The notes beneath the pieces were generated by a model that was not told the DNA's origin, did no database searches, and saw only the letters and a program-made list of their open reading frames with translations. 64,000 nucleotides of DNA from Lachnospiraceae bacterium AD3010 (GTDB lineage Bacteria > Bacillota > Clostridia > Lachnospirales > Lachnospiraceae), in assembly GCA_000622025.1 (NCBI GenBank), contig KK211387.1, positions 229,325 through 293,324 on the forward strand, in the 5' to 3' direction. The translations under genes and the position numbers were made by a program. Positions 8,750-17,821 of the stretch are shown here, in pieces. Position 1 is the first letter of the stretch. Each line of letters opens with the position of its first letter.

Positions 8750-9826
8750 ATGGATCAGGCAGGCAGTTCTACCGGGCATATCCGGGTATCGGTCATAGTG
8801 CCGGTATACAATACAAAGCATGAATACCTCAGAGCCTGTCTTCAAAGCCTTGTGACACAGGACTTTGAGGACTTTGAGGTGATCGTTGTAAACGACGGAT
8901 CAACAAACGGCTGTGAAAAGGTCATTCCTGAATTTTCCGGGTCAAATCCCAGTGTGGTTTACATAAATCAAGACAACCGGGGAACCAGTGTTGCCAGAAA
9001 TACAGGTCTGGCCAATGCCAAAGGGGATTATTTAGTGTTCGTGGATGCAGACGACTTTGTATCCGAGCACTGCCTTAAGACCGTATATGAGGCCATGTCG
9101 GAAAGGCAGACCGATATTCTTTTCTTTGGCTACGCAACGAACTATACTAACCGGGAGATGAGACGTGTCCTTGATGATCCCGACCCCGATCTCTGGGACA
9201 GGGATACCCTTGAGCTTGCGGTGCTTAAAGGGGACGAAAGGCTTGGATCTGTTGAAGTGGGGGCTCCCTGGGGAAAGATCATAAGGAGTAATATCATAAA
9301 GGATAATGGGCTAAGATATACTCCCGGACTCATAAAGGGCCAGGACACGGTTTTCATGCTGTCTCTTTTTGAACACTGCCGGAGCTTTTCATATCTTGGA
9401 TATCTGGGTTATCATTACAGGATATCTGATGTGTCCGTGAGTCACCGTTATAATCCGAAGATCGTGGATATTATGGAAGGGACACTTTCAGCCTATAAGG
9501 AGTTTGTGGATAGATACGATAAGGGTGAAGAGTTTGCAGAGGCTGTGAGACAGAAGTATTATAAGGTAATGCTCGGAGAGTACATGGAGCTCTTCTTCCT
9601 TCATAAGGAAAACGGGGAAACGGAAAAGGAAAGGAAAGAGGATTTTTGTAAACTCCTCCAAAGAGAACCCTATTTAACTATCATAGAGAGTGCGGATATG
9701 AAGGGGTGCGGGCTTTACCGCGGAACATTGCTTAAGCTTATGAAGGATAGAAGGATCGGACTCCTCTTTTTCCTGAAGAGGCTGGAGCTGTTTATCAGGA
9801 ACCGGGTGGTCAGGAAGTATGGATGA
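8750..9826 (+). CDS. Family 2 glycosyltransferase
   Basis: 358 residues. GT-A domain with VSVIVPVYNT at the N-terminus, EVIVVNDGSTNGC, NTGLANAKGDYLVFVDADDFV (DADD near residue 98 is the metal site) and APWGKIIR further on. The C-terminal ~100 residues are helical and basic. It resembles capsular/EPS glycosyltransferases such as EpsJ-like proteins. Donor and acceptor cannot be predicted. It opens the plus-strand run that continues with a UDP-sugar dehydrogenase 21 bp downstream. Confidence 0.9.
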   Translation: MDQAGSSTGHIRVSVIVPVYNTKHEYLRACLQSLVTQDFEDFEVIVVNDGSTNGCEKVIPEFSGSNPSVVYINQDNRGTSVARNTGLANAKGDYLVFVDADDFVSEHCLKTVYEAMSERQTDILFFGYATNYTNREMRRVLDDPDPDLWDRDTLELAVLKGDERLGSVEVGAPWGKIIRSNIIKDNGLRYTPGLIKGQDTVFMLSLFEHCRSFSYLGYLGYHYRISDVSVSHRYNPKIVDIMEGTLSAYKEFVDRYDKGEEFAEAVRQKYYKVMLGEYMELFFLHKENGETEKERKEDFCKLLQREPYLTIIESADMKGCGLYRGTLLKLMKDRRIGLLFFLKRLELFIRNRVVRKYG

Positions 9827-9847
9827 AAGGAGCGCCATAGACATATT

Positions 9848-11161
9848 ATGAGTGTATATGAGGATCTGGTGAACAGGAGATCAAAGCTTGCCCTAGTGGG
9901 GTTAGGCTATGTCGGGATGCCGATTGCGGTGGCTTTTTCAAAGCAGGTGCCTACCATAGGCTTTGATATAAATAAGGAAAAGATAGAGAAGTACAAAGCC
10001 GGAAAGGATCCTACAAATGAAGTGGGGGATGAGGGCATAAAAAACTGCAGTGTGGAGTTCACATCGGACGAAACACGGCTAAAGGAAGCATCGTTTATCA
10101 TTGTTGCGGTTCCGACACCGGTAAAGAATGATCACACACCTGATCTTTCTCCGGTTGAGGGAGCAAGCCACGTGGTGGGACGGAATCTGCAAAAAGGAGC
10201 TGTCGTTGTTTATGAATCCACGGTCTATCCCGGAGTCACCGAGGATATATGCGTTCCCATACTGGAAAAGGAATCCGGCTTAAAATGCGGAAGCGATTTT
10301 AAGATCGGCTATTCTCCCGAAAGGATAAATCCGGGTGATAAGGTACACAGGCTTGAAACGATCACCAAGATCGTGTCCGGAATGGATGAAGAGAGCCTTG
10401 AAGAGATAGCGGATATCTACAGTCTGGTGGTAAAAGCCGGGGTGTACAGGGCGGAAAGCATAAAGGTAGCAGAGGCTGCAAAGGTCATAGAGAACAGTCA
10501 GAGAGACATAAATATCGCCTTTATGAACGAGCTTTCGATGATCTTTAACAGAATGGGGATAGACACACAGTCTGTTTTAAGGGCAGCGGGAACAAAATGG
10601 AATTTCCTTTCCTTCAAGCCGGGACTTGTGGGAGGCCACTGCATAGGTATAGATCCCTATTATTTAACCTATAAGGCGGAGGAGCTGGGCTATCACAGCC
10701 AGATCATACTTTCCGGCAGACGGATCAATGACGATATGGGGAAATATGTGGCGGAAAGCCTTGTTAAAAATCTGATAAAGGCAGATATCCCCGTAAGAGG
10801 TGCCCATGTTGCGATACTTGGCTTTACCTTTAAGGAAAACTGCCCGGATACCAGAAATACCAAGGTTATAGATATTGTGAACGAGCTTCGGGAATACGGC
10901 ATTGAACCGGTGATCACCGATCCGGAGGCGGACAGTGCTGAAGCAAAGGCCTTATACGGTATAGATTTTATCGATATCAGGGATATTAAAAATATGGATG
11001 CGGTGATCCTTGCCGTGGGACATGACAGCTTCAAGGATCTTAAGGAAAACGATTTCTCAAAGCTCTACAGGGAAAACCGGATAAGGGTACTTTCCGATGT
11101 AAAGGGACTTCTTGACAGGAAGGAATTCGAGGAGAAGGGATATATCTACTGGAGGCTGTGA
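9848..11161 (+). CDS. tviB: UDP-N-acetylhexosamine 6-dehydrogenase (TviB/WbpO-like)
   Basis: 437 residues. Motifs: [18 protein letters not shown] (NAD-binding Rossmann fold), [46 protein letters not shown] and the catalytic Cys at about 265 in [12 protein letters not shown], then [14 protein letters not shown]. These match, from memory of the family, the Vi-antigen enzyme TviB and P. aeruginosa WbpO, which oxidise UDP-GalNAc (or UDP-GlcNAc) to the uronic acid with two NAD+. A WbpP-like 4-epimerase at 32165-33139 would supply UDP-GalNAc, so UDP-GalNAcA is the expected product. The gene symbol is by similarity only. Confidence 0.9.
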   Translation: MSVYEDLVNRRSKLALVGLGYVGMPIAVAFSKQVPTIGFDINKEKIEKYKAGKDPTNEVGDEGIKNCSVEFTSDETRLKEASFIIVAVPTPVKNDHTPDLSPVEGASHVVGRNLQKGAVVVYESTVYPGVTEDICVPILEKESGLKCGSDFKIGYSPERINPGDKVHRLETITKIVSGMDEESLEEIADIYSLVVKAGVYRAESIKVAEAAKVIENSQRDINIAFMNELSMIFNRMGIDTQSVLRAAGTKWNFLSFKPGLVGGHCIGIDPYYLTYKAEELGYHSQIILSGRRINDDMGKYVAESLVKNLIKADIPVRGAHVAILGFTFKENCPDTRNTKVIDIVNELREYGIEPVITDPEADSAEAKALYGIDFIDIRDIKNMDAVILAVGHDSFKDLKENDFSKLYRENRIRVLSDVKGLLDRKEFEEKGYIYWRL

Positions 11162-11163
11162 GA

Positions 11164-11238
11164 AGATCCTTCGTCGCTTCGCTCCTCAGGATGACAGAAT
11201 CTCGCTCCTCAGGATGACAGCGAAGCGAAGGATCTTTA
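11164..11238. repeat. Dispersed 'CTCAGGATGAC / GAAGGATCTT' repeat, compound copy
   Basis: Two overlapping minus-oriented units (AAGATCCTTCGTCGCTTCGC ... CTCAGGATGAC and CTCGCTCCTCAGGATGACA) followed by a plus-oriented GCGAAGCGAAGGATCTT. The opposed copies can fold into a hairpin between the tviB-like and QueC-like genes. The same motif recurs at 29901, 31893, 39248, 45829, 49853 and 63689. Confidence 0.8.
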
Positions 11239-11268
11239 TCGAAACAGCAATTTGGGAGAATAACATAA

Positions 11269-12075
11269 ATGCTTGAAAGAATAAACGTATTATTTACGGG
11301 AGGTCTGGACTCCTCCTACACCATGATGTATTTTTCAAAGTTCCCTGTGGAGATACAGCCCTATTATTTAAAGGACAACAGGCCGTCGGAGAGCTATGAG
11401 CTTAAGGCCATAAGGGACATCATTACGGATATAAGGAAGAATCAGGACACCCGGGCAAATATCAGGGAGCTTATCACAAAGCCGACCTACGGGATAAAGC
11501 CTGACAGTGAGATACAGAGCGCCTACCGCTATATGTATAAGACCGCCGGCTTCGGAAAGCAGTACGGATTTATCGCACGTTTTGCAAAACAGGAGGGGAT
11601 ACACGGACTTTTTGTTTCTCTGGTGTATACACCCTTCGGGAGGGGCAATATCGCTGTACGTAACAGCGGCGGGGTGGAGAGAGTTGATGACGCTGATATG
11701 GAGTACTATCGCCTGGATCCTGAAAAAACCGAGAAAAATCTCTATACCCTCTTTGAGAATGTTTTTCTTCCCCCTTCATTTATGAGGACCAAGGAAGAGG
11801 AAATGGAAGAGATGAAGAAGCTGGGCTTTGAAGACTCCATAAAAAAGACCTGGTTCTGCTACTGGCCTGTTAACGGAGAACCCTGCGGAACCTGTCCTCC
11901 CTGCAGGGATCTGATAAAGGACGGCATGACCTGGCGCTTTACGGAGGCAGGATTAAAGCGTTATGAGGAGGACCTTAAGGTTCCTGCGTGGCGCCATAAG
12001 ATAAGGGATTATAAGCTCACCCTTTCGGATAAGTGGTATGAATTAAAAATGAGGAGCAGGTATGGAAGCCAATGA
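11269..12075 (+). CDS. QueC-like PP-loop ATPase, copy 1 (function unknown)
   Basis: 268 residues. The N-terminal PP-loop NVLFTGGLDSSYTMMYF (ATP pyrophosphatase SGGxDS type) and a C-terminal Cys set, C197, C206, C209, C212 in TWFCYWPVNGEPCGTCPPC, match the layout of QueC, where four Cys bind zinc. QueC converts 7-carboxy-7-deazaguanine to the nitrile through an amide. Here there is no queuosine pathway; neighbours are a UDP-sugar dehydrogenase and a GT2 that overlaps by 14 bp. It therefore probably amidates or otherwise modifies a carboxylate of a sugar, lipid or amino acid in the surface-glycan pathway (inference). A paralogue sits at 18567-19343. RBS GGGAG lies 10 nt upstream. Confidence 0.7.
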   Translation: MLERINVLFTGGLDSSYTMMYFSKFPVEIQPYYLKDNRPSESYELKAIRDIITDIRKNQDTRANIRELITKPTYGIKPDSEIQSAYRYMYKTAGFGKQYGFIARFAKQEGIHGLFVSLVYTPFGRGNIAVRNSGGVERVDDADMEYYRLDPEKTEKNLYTLFENVFLPPSFMRTKEEEMEEMKKLGFEDSIKKTWFCYWPVNGEPCGTCPPCRDLIKDGMTWRFTEAGLKRYEEDLKVPAWRHKIRDYKLTLSDKWYELKMRSRYGSQ

Positions 12076-12994
12076 TCCCCTGGTGAGCTGTGTGATCACC
12101 AGCTACAAGAGAGATAAGGAGACAGTGGGACGTGCTCTTAAAAGCGTCCTTCAGCAGACCTATTCCCCTATAGAGGTATTTATAATAGATGATAACAGGG
12201 GAGAGGGGGCAGAGGAGTATTCCCGGGGGCTTTCGGAGCTTCAGGAGACCTCCGGCCTTGTAAGCGTTATAAAGACGGAAAAGGGGAACGGTGCCCAGAG
12301 AGCCAGAAATACGGGGATCGAGCATTCGAACGGAAAGTATGTGGCCTTCCTTGATGATGATGATGAGTGGCTCCCGGAGAAGCTTGAAACCCAGGTGCCG
12401 ATCCTTGAAGGGGATCCTGAGGTGGGTTTATGCTACAGCAGGGGCTACCTTATTAACGAGGCCTTTGATCCGCCAAGGGTCACTGAATTTAAGTCGGTAA
12501 AAAATGCTTCTTATGAGGATCTTCTTAGGGATGACGGCATAGGCTCAACCACCCAGGCCGTGATACCGAGAAGTGTTTTCGATAAGGTTGGTATGTTTGA
12601 CGAGAGCTTTCCCGCGAGGCAGGACTATGAAATGTGGATACGCATTTCAAAAAGCTATAAGACGGCGGGAAGCGATAAGTGCCTCTACAAATACCATAAA
12701 AATAAGGGAACCGGCCAGGTTTCCCACAAATGGAAGAACTGCCTTAAGGGGCATGAGCTTATTTATGAAAAATACAGAGAAGATATTGATAAGGACAGGG
12801 ACGCGAAGTTTAACGTGGTCTTTCATGTAGCCCACTATCTTAATGAGGGCGCTAATGCAAAGAAGGATCCGGCATTAAAGCTGAAGGCGGTTCTTAAGTA
12901 TATCGAAGCCTTTTTCACCTCTCCTTCGAAGTTTCTGCTTCAGGGAAAATACAGACTGCAGAAGATTAAAAGGAACAGGAGAAACGGATCATGA
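12062..12994 (+). CDS. Family 2 glycosyltransferase
   Basis: 310 residues. VSCVITSYKRDKETV, KSVLQQTYSPIEVFIIDD, ARNTGIEHSNGKYVAFLDDD (DDDD metal site near residue 97) and FDESFPARQDYEMWIRISK (ED-like acceptor motif) define a GT2 GT-A fold. The start lies 14 bp inside the QueC-like gene, and its end overlaps the next gene (ATGA), so the QueC-like, GT2 and CapA-like proteins form a tightly coupled trio. Specificity is unknown. Confidence 0.9.
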   Translation: MEANDPLVSCVITSYKRDKETVGRALKSVLQQTYSPIEVFIIDDNRGEGAEEYSRGLSELQETSGLVSVIKTEKGNGAQRARNTGIEHSNGKYVAFLDDDDEWLPEKLETQVPILEGDPEVGLCYSRGYLINEAFDPPRVTEFKSVKNASYEDLLRDDGIGSTTQAVIPRSVFDKVGMFDESFPARQDYEMWIRISKSYKTAGSDKCLYKYHKNKGTGQVSHKWKNCLKGHELIYEKYREDIDKDRDAKFNVVFHVAHYLNEGANAKKDPALKLKAVLKYIEAFFTSPSKFLLQGKYRLQKIKRNRRNGS

Positions 12995-14028
12995 GGCTTC
13001 TGTTTTTCGGGGATTTTTCATATGATTTTGATCATGTGGCGGAGGATATCCTTTCTATCGGTGAATTTGCCCGGGGAAAGGAGGCTAAGGTCATCCTTAA
13101 CCTGGAGGGGGCGATTACCGACGGAGCCGGTAAGGAGATAAGGAAGAGGGGAAAACACCTGCCGCAGAAGGGGAAATGCAGTGAAGCCCTGACAGCTCTC
13201 GGGGTTTCCGGAGTGACTCTGGCAAATAACCATATGATGGACTATTCCCTTAAGGGACTTACTGATACTTTAAGTGAACTGGATAAGCTCGGGATAAAGC
13301 ACACCGGAGCGGGAAGTGATCTGAAAAATGCCCTTGAACCCATGGTATTTAGCGAAGGAGAGGAGAGCGTAGCTGTCTTCAGCTTCGGATGGGATATAGA
13401 GGAAACGGTTTATGCGGGTTTACATAAATCGGGATGTGCTCCCAGAAAGGAAAAGGTGATCCTTGATACTATCCGGGAGTATTCCGGGGAAAACCCCGGC
13501 AGAAGGATCATAGTGGCACTACACTGGGGCTTTGAATATAATCCTTATCCGCTGCCCTGTGATTTAGAGCTTGCAGGGAAGCTTTGTAAAAAAGACTCAG
13601 TCTGCGCTGTTATCGGCCACCATTCCCACTGCCCCCAGCCTTTTGAAATGATAAACGAGAAGCCTGTATTTTTTTCTCTCGGGAATTTCTACTACTCGTC
13701 AAGAAGGCATAAATATTCGGCACGAAAATTCAATTTTGATCCGCCAAATCTCTGCGATTACTGTATGGCAGCTCTTATTGACACAGCTGATCTGAGCGCG
13801 GAGCCTTTTGTTTTTTACTATGACCTGGAGAAGGACAGAACAGAATACCGGGAAGATCTGATGATCCCGGTCGCTATGCCTGACATGGACTATAGGACGG
13901 AAGGATACAGGCGCTTTGCCTTAAGCAGGGCGCTTCATAAGAATCCCATCCCCGGCCCCGGAAGGCTTGAAAGCGGTCTGGCATTTTATAAGTTCAACCT
14001 GAAAAGGGATCTGTCAAAATATCTGTGA
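12991..14028 (+). CDS. CapA-family (PGA_cap) metallophosphatase-like protein
   Basis: 345 residues. Conserved CapA blocks: LLFFGDFSYDF, VILNLEGAITDG, GVTLANNHMMDYS, IIVALHWGFEY, AVIGHHSHCPQPFE and FFSLGNFYYS. These are the metal-binding motifs of the calcineurin-like CapA/PgsA family, best known from poly-gamma-glutamate capsule synthesis but common in other capsule loci. No signal peptide or membrane helix is visible, so this copy may act in the cytoplasm. It overlaps the GT2 stop by 4 bp. The reaction in this pathway is unknown. Confidence 0.87.
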   Translation: MRLLFFGDFSYDFDHVAEDILSIGEFARGKEAKVILNLEGAITDGAGKEIRKRGKHLPQKGKCSEALTALGVSGVTLANNHMMDYSLKGLTDTLSELDKLGIKHTGAGSDLKNALEPMVFSEGEESVAVFSFGWDIEETVYAGLHKSGCAPRKEKVILDTIREYSGENPGRRIIVALHWGFEYNPYPLPCDLELAGKLCKKDSVCAVIGHHSHCPQPFEMINEKPVFFSLGNFYYSSRRHKYSARKFNFDPPNLCDYCMAALIDTADLSAEPFVFYYDLEKDRTEYREDLMIPVAMPDMDYRTEGYRRFALSRALHKNPIPGPGRLESGLAFYKFNLKRDLSKYL

Positions 14029-14032
14029 AAGA

Positions 14033-14059
14033 AGTCAACAAGAACCGTCCCAATTGACT
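14033..14059. repeat. REP-like repeat, single arm, at the 3' side of the ATP-grasp gene
   Basis: A 27-bp sequence containing AAGAACCGTCCC and ending AATTGACT closely resembles the right arm of the large palindrome at 14991-15064. It ends at the stop codon of the minus-strand ATP-grasp gene, so that gene is bracketed by related repeats. Confidence 0.7.
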
Positions 14060-14949
14060 TATGGCAGACGGATCATTTTCCCGAGCATTTCATCGGTGCC
14101 CTCGGGAAGCCAGGTGCACTGACCGCTGGAGGGAGTGAAGGTCATTTCACCGAACTTTATGCTCCCGTCGTTTAAGTGATAAAGGTCCACCCTTACATAG
14201 GGGAATCCCTTTGAAAGCTCTGCTGCGAGCTCTGTCATTTTTTCATAGTTTGAAGGCTTTTCCGGAAGGACTTCATACACCGGGTATGTGGCGGTCCTGT
14301 AGGGAACAAGCTTCCAGTCCTTATCAAAAAAGGCTAAGCGGGCCTTGCCTGAGCGGCCTCCGATGTATTCGCAGCAGACAGGATCCCCATTAAAACAGTG
14401 GAACTTATAGTCCATCAGATCCGATCCGTTATTATCCACGAATTCTTCTGCAATTATCTTTCTCTTTATCCCGTAGTACTGCATCTGGAAGCCAAAGCGG
14501 AAGGCAAAGTCAAACATCATCCAGCGCCGGAATTCCTTAGCCGCGGCTTTTTTGTCAAAGGCAGACTTATCAAGGACTATCATATTAGTATTGCAGGCGT
14601 GGTTTGTCTTTAATACAAAGCGGTCAGGAAACGCATCAAAATCAATATCTTCAAATCTGTCCCAGGCGCCTAAAAGGGGGATCAGGTATTCTTCACCGAT
14701 CCTTGTCTTTATCCAGTCCCGGACGGCAAATTTGTCGGAAAGCGTTTTCATTTCCGGAGTAACGCCAAAGAGCTTTATCCAGTTTATCTTGTCACACCAG
14801 GTTTTGGGAGGATCGAGATGAAGCTCCCGGCCGTTGCATTTCCTAAACCAGCGCTTTAATGCAAGGGGACGCAGGGGAACCGGTGTAAGTGCCTCACCGT
14901 AATAGGAGAGGAGAATGATTATATTATTGATAAGGCTGCTTTTTCTCAT
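14059..14949 (-). CDS. TupA-like ATP-grasp protein of surface-glycan loci
   Basis: 296 residues. It matches the TupA-like ATP-grasp family: LTPVPLRPLALKRWFRKCN, NWIKLFG, LSDKFAVRDWIKTRIGEEY, FVLKTNHACN, IAEEFVDNN and the metal-binding end VRVDLYHLNDGSIKFGEMTF. TupA is linked to teichuronopeptide synthesis; relatives in capsule loci are often annotated as glycosyltransferases, but the ATP-grasp fold points to carboxylate-amine/thiol ligation, for example adding an amino acid to a uronic acid. This would fit the UDP-GalNAcA route here (inference). It is bracketed by REP-like repeats and has a promoter 9 nt before its ATG with no SD. Confidence 0.82.
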   Translation of the reverse strand: MRKSSLINNIIILLSYYGEALTPVPLRPLALKRWFRKCNGRELHLDPPKTWCDKINWIKLFGVTPEMKTLSDKFAVRDWIKTRIGEEYLIPLLGAWDRFEDIDFDAFPDRFVLKTNHACNTNMIVLDKSAFDKKAAAKEFRRWMMFDFAFRFGFQMQYYGIKRKIIAEEFVDNNGSDLMDYKFHCFNGDPVCCEYIGGRSGKARLAFFDKDWKLVPYRTATYPVYEVLPEKPSNYEKMTELAAELSKGFPYVRVDLYHLNDGSIKFGEMTFTPSSGQCTWLPEGTDEMLGKMIRLP

Positions 14950-14958
14950 AATGCTGAC

Positions 14959-14986
14959 ATTATAGCTTTTTTGTCCCGGATTGCAA
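14959..14986 (-). promoter_or_regulatory. Promoter of the ATP-grasp gene (possible leaderless start)
   Basis: On the minus strand TTGCAA (14986-14981), a 16-bp spacer and TATAAT (14964-14959) lie upstream of the ATG at 14949, with only 9 nt between the -10 box and the ATG. No SD sequence is present. The -35 box abuts the REP-like palindrome. Confidence 0.55.
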
Positions 14987-14990
14987 AGGG

Positions 14991-15064
14991 AGTCAATGGG
15001 GACGGTTCTCTTTGACTTATTTTTGTTTGCAAAAACAAGTCAAAGAGAACCGTCCCCGTTGACT
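14991..15064. repeat. REP-like palindrome (GGGGACGGTTCTCTTTGAC family)
   Basis: Two 28-bp arms (14991-15018 and 15037-15064) are inverted repeats with one mismatch. Each contains GGGGACGGTTCTCTTTGAC. The 18-bp centre has a short TTTTT...AAAAA pairing, so the whole can form one 74-nt hairpin. Degenerate pieces (ATTGACTCCCC) continue to about 15090. Palindromes of this kind in other bacteria are linked to REP-associated tyrosine (Y1/RAYT) transposases; no such gene is in the window. Confidence 0.88.
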
Positions 15065-15093
15065 CCCCATTGACTCCCCCCGCTAACTCCCAC

Positions 15094-15122
15094 TTGAATA
15101 TATTGACCAAAATGTTTATAAT
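15094..15122 (+). promoter_or_regulatory. Sigma-A-type promoter of the ABC transporter operon
   Basis: TTGAAT (15094-15099), a 17-bp spacer and a perfect TATAAT (15117-15122). A transcript starting near 15129 would have a ~67-nt leader before the ATG at 15196, which carries a proper SD sequence. Confidence 0.7.
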
Positions 15123-15195
15123 AGCGGAGTTGTTTCAAAGAAAAATGCGATAAAAACTTTTTTTTAAGTATGATTTGGAAAAGAGGAGCTTTATT

Positions 15196-16236
15196 ATGAA
15201 AAACAGGATACTTTCGGTCCTGCTTACTGCAGGACTTACCCTTGGACTTTTGTCAGGCTGTGCCGGAGCGCAGAGTGCCCAAAGCCCTGCAGCTGAGCCT
15301 CAGGCGGAAAGCCAGGCTGAGGACGCGTCCGGCAGCAAGGATGAGGCAAAGGATATCACGGTAAATGTAGGCGATCAGGCAGCCTTCTTTCTTGTAAAGG
15401 TTGCCGAGAAAAAGGGCTTTTTCGAAGAGGAATTCGGTCCGGACGGGATCACCATCCATTCCGAGATCTTTGCAAAGATGGGCCCCGCCATCATCGAGGC
15501 AATGGCGGCGGGAGATGTGGACTTGAGCATCGTGGGAGTTTTCCCCGTGGTCAATGCAAATAATGCCGGAAATAAGATAATGATGCTTTCAAGCGGAAAC
15601 TTTACCGAGGATGGATTCCGTCTCGTGGTCGGACCTGATTCAAAGGTAGAGAAGGTTGAGGACCTTAATGGCCTGAAGATCGGTGTTCCCTTCGGTGCTG
15701 CTGAGCACCAGATCACTCTGCAGATACTCGGAAATCACGGCCTTGACGATACAAAGGTGGAGCTCGTAAATCTTCAGCAGGCTGACGCTCTTACGGCACT
15801 TCTCGGAGGAGAGATAGATGCGGCACTCTTCAACAGCGGGACCTTAAGCGCGGCAGAGGAAGCAGGGGCAAAGACCATAGCTACCAATAAGGAAGTGGGT
15901 CTTATCGTAAATCCCGTAATAGGCAGAAAAGACTTTGTGGAAGCAAATCCCGAGATCACATCCCGCTTCTTAAAGGTACTTGACAAGACCGCGAAGTGGA
16001 TAGACGAGAACGAGGACGAGACCGTTAAGATCGCCGCCGAGGTAAACGGAGCCGATGAAGAGGGCATAAGGGTAAGCCTTCTTTCAAGAGGAAGGGCGAT
16101 CTCAATAGATGATGAGCATTTTAAGGATCCCATCAATTCCACTCTGGAATTCGCGCGTGCCCAGGGGCTTATAGGTGACCTTAAGTATGAGGACGTGGTG
16201 GATACTTCTTACTTTGAGAATGCGGGGATCGAATAA
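15196..16236 (+). CDS. ABC transporter substrate-binding lipoprotein (NMT1/SsuA-like)
   Basis: 346 residues from the ATG at 15196, chosen because AGGAG lies 7 nt upstream and a lipoprotein signal follows directly (lipobox LLSGC, Cys22). A TTG at 15175 is in frame but lacks such support. After an Ala/Gln/Glu-rich linker the mature part has the NMT1/THI5-SsuA fold pattern: VGDQAAFFLVKVAEKKGFFEEE, AMAAGDVDLSIVG, VEDLNGLKIGVPFGAAEHQ, LLGGEIDAALF. Family members bind sulfonates, taurine, nitrate, bicarbonate or pyrimidine precursors. The substrate here is not evident. It heads the three-gene importer operon. Confidence 0.9.
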   Translation: MKNRILSVLLTAGLTLGLLSGCAGAQSAQSPAAEPQAESQAEDASGSKDEAKDITVNVGDQAAFFLVKVAEKKGFFEEEFGPDGITIHSEIFAKMGPAIIEAMAAGDVDLSIVGVFPVVNANNAGNKIMMLSSGNFTEDGFRLVVGPDSKVEKVEDLNGLKIGVPFGAAEHQITLQILGNHGLDDTKVELVNLQQADALTALLGGEIDAALFNSGTLSAAEEAGAKTIATNKEVGLIVNPVIGRKDFVEANPEITSRFLKVLDKTAKWIDENEDETVKIAAEVNGADEEGIRVSLLSRGRAISIDDEHFKDPINSTLEFARAQGLIGDLKYEDVVDTSYFENAGIE

Positions 16237-16248
16237 AGCGTACAGCTG

Positions 16249-17034
16249 ATGAAAAAATGGATGCAGATGTCAAAAAAGCATAAGATCCTTAGCGTGTGCG
16301 GTGTACTGCTGATCATTCTTATCATACTGTACTGGCAGATAGGTTCTGAAAGAGGGTGGATAAATTCCATCCTCCTTTCGTCGCCTTCAGACATAGCGGC
16401 ATCCTTCAGATCACTGTGGGGCAGCGGAAGCCTGCAGAAGCATATTCTGGTCAGCTTCAAGAGGGTTATGATAGGTTATGTTTCAGGAGCCGGACTGGGG
16501 ATAATGTTTGGTTTTATCCTTTCCACTATGCCGTCTCTCGAGAAGCTCTTCAGCTTTTCTCTGGCCATTATCCGGCCGATACCCGCTCTTGCCCTGTTTC
16601 CCCTTTTTATTCTGTGGTTCGGTATAGGGGAAGGATCAAAGATCATGGTCATTGCCTTCATGTCATTCTGGCCAACCTTCCTGAATACGGAAGAAGGGGT
16701 GAGACAGGCGGACAAGAATCTTCTGGAACTGGCAGATGCCCTTCAGAAGGGAAGAGTCACAAAGATGGCAACTGTGCTCCTTCCTTCCACGCTTCCCTAT
16801 ATCTTCGCAGGACTCAGGCTTGCAATAAGCCGTGCCTGGGGAGGGGTCGTTGTGGCAGAAATGCTGGCAGCGAGTTCCGGAATAGGTTTTCTTATCGAAT
16901 ACTCAAGAGATATGTCCCAGACTGCTACCATGTTTACCGGTGTGATCACGATAGCAATTATAGGCTTCACTGCGGATCTTCTGCTCAGGATCCTTCAGGA
17001 CAGGATCTGCTACTGGCATACGGAGGTAAAGTGA
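16249..17034 (+). CDS. ABC transporter permease (SsuC/TauC-like)
   Basis: 261 residues with six predicted membrane helices and the permease EAA-type loop (EGVRQADKNLLELADAL...GRVTKMATVLLPSTLPYIFAGLR). RPIPALALFPLFILWFGIGEGSK is typical of the SsuC/TauC/NrtB family. It lies 12 bp after the binding-protein gene and 1 bp before the ATPase gene. It forms the membrane channel of the importer. Confidence 0.93.
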   Translation: MKKWMQMSKKHKILSVCGVLLIILIILYWQIGSERGWINSILLSSPSDIAASFRSLWGSGSLQKHILVSFKRVMIGYVSGAGLGIMFGFILSTMPSLEKLFSFSLAIIRPIPALALFPLFILWFGIGEGSKIMVIAFMSFWPTFLNTEEGVRQADKNLLELADALQKGRVTKMATVLLPSTLPYIFAGLRLAISRAWGGVVVAEMLAASSGIGFLIEYSRDMSQTATMFTGVITIAIIGFTADLLLRILQDRICYWHTEVK

Positions 17035-17035
17035 T

Positions 17036-17821
17036 ATGGCAGGTATGAATGAAGTGAATATCAGTCATATCCGTCAGGATTTCCTTATGCCTACAGGGAG
17101 TCTGGAGGTATTAAGGGATATAAACATTGATCTCCGGGGAGGGGAATTCGTTTCCATAGTAGGGGAGAGCGGCTGCGGTAAGAGTACGCTTTTACGTATC
17201 ATTGCCGGGCTTGATAAACCTACGGACGGAGAGGTCCTGATAGGTGGAGAAAAGGTTAGCGGAGTCTCCTCAAAGGTGGGAATCCTCTTTCAGGAGTCGA
17301 GGCTTCTGCCCTGGTATTCTACAGAAAAGAACATAGCTTACGGCCTTCCCAGAGGGATGGACAGAAATGAAGGGAGAGAAAGGGTCAGATCTCTTATTGA
17401 TACAGTTGGCTTAAAAGGCTTCGAAAAGGCGCTTCCCTCCCAGCTTTCGGGCGGAATGCAGAAAAGGGTCGCCATTGCCCGTACTCTTGCCGGTCATCCG
17501 AAGGTTCTTTTACTTGACGAGCCCTTTGCAGCTCTTGATGCCTTTACGAAAATGAACATGCAGGATGAGATTCTGCGTATCTGGGAGAGGGAGAAAATAA
17601 CCACTCTTCTTGTCACCCATGACATAGATGAGGCGATCTATCTCGGGGAGCGCGTTGTGATGATGTCTCCGAAGCCCGGGGTCATAAAGAAGGTGATACC
17701 TATAGATCTTCCCGAGGATCACAGCCGTACCAGTGATGAGTTTGATGCATACAGAAGGGAGATCTTTAAGGAATTCTTCGGGAGCGATAAGAGGATGTCC
17801 CAGTGGTTCAGTGATGATTAA
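17036..17821 (+). CDS. ABC transporter ATP-binding protein (SsuB/TauB-like)
   Basis: 261 residues. Walker A GESGCGKSTLLR, Q-loop in LFQESRLLPWYS, signature LSGGMQKRVAIARTL, Walker B VLLLDEPFAALD and the H-loop LLVTHDIDEA are all intact. LPWYST after the Q-loop is usual in nitrate/sulfonate/taurine importers. Its last 8 bp overlap the racemase gene, so import and racemase are probably expressed together. Confidence 0.95.
   Translation: MAGMNEVNISHIRQDFLMPTGSLEVLRDINIDLRGGEFVSIVGESGCGKSTLLRIIAGLDKPTDGEVLIGGEKVSGVSSKVGILFQESRLLPWYSTEKNIAYGLPRGMDRNEGRERVRSLIDTVGLKGFEKALPSQLSGGMQKRVAIARTLAGHPKVLLLDEPFAALDAFTKMNMQDEILRIWEREKITTLLVTHDIDEAIYLGERVVMMSPKPGVIKKVIPIDLPEDHSRTSDEFDAYRREIFKEFFGSDKRMSQWFSDD

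Noticed and set aside
14991..15064. Long hairpin as a simple transcription terminator
   Set aside because: There is no T-tract after the stem, the arms are 28 bp with a family-specific repeat sequence, and related arms recur nearby, so a REP-like repeat fits better.
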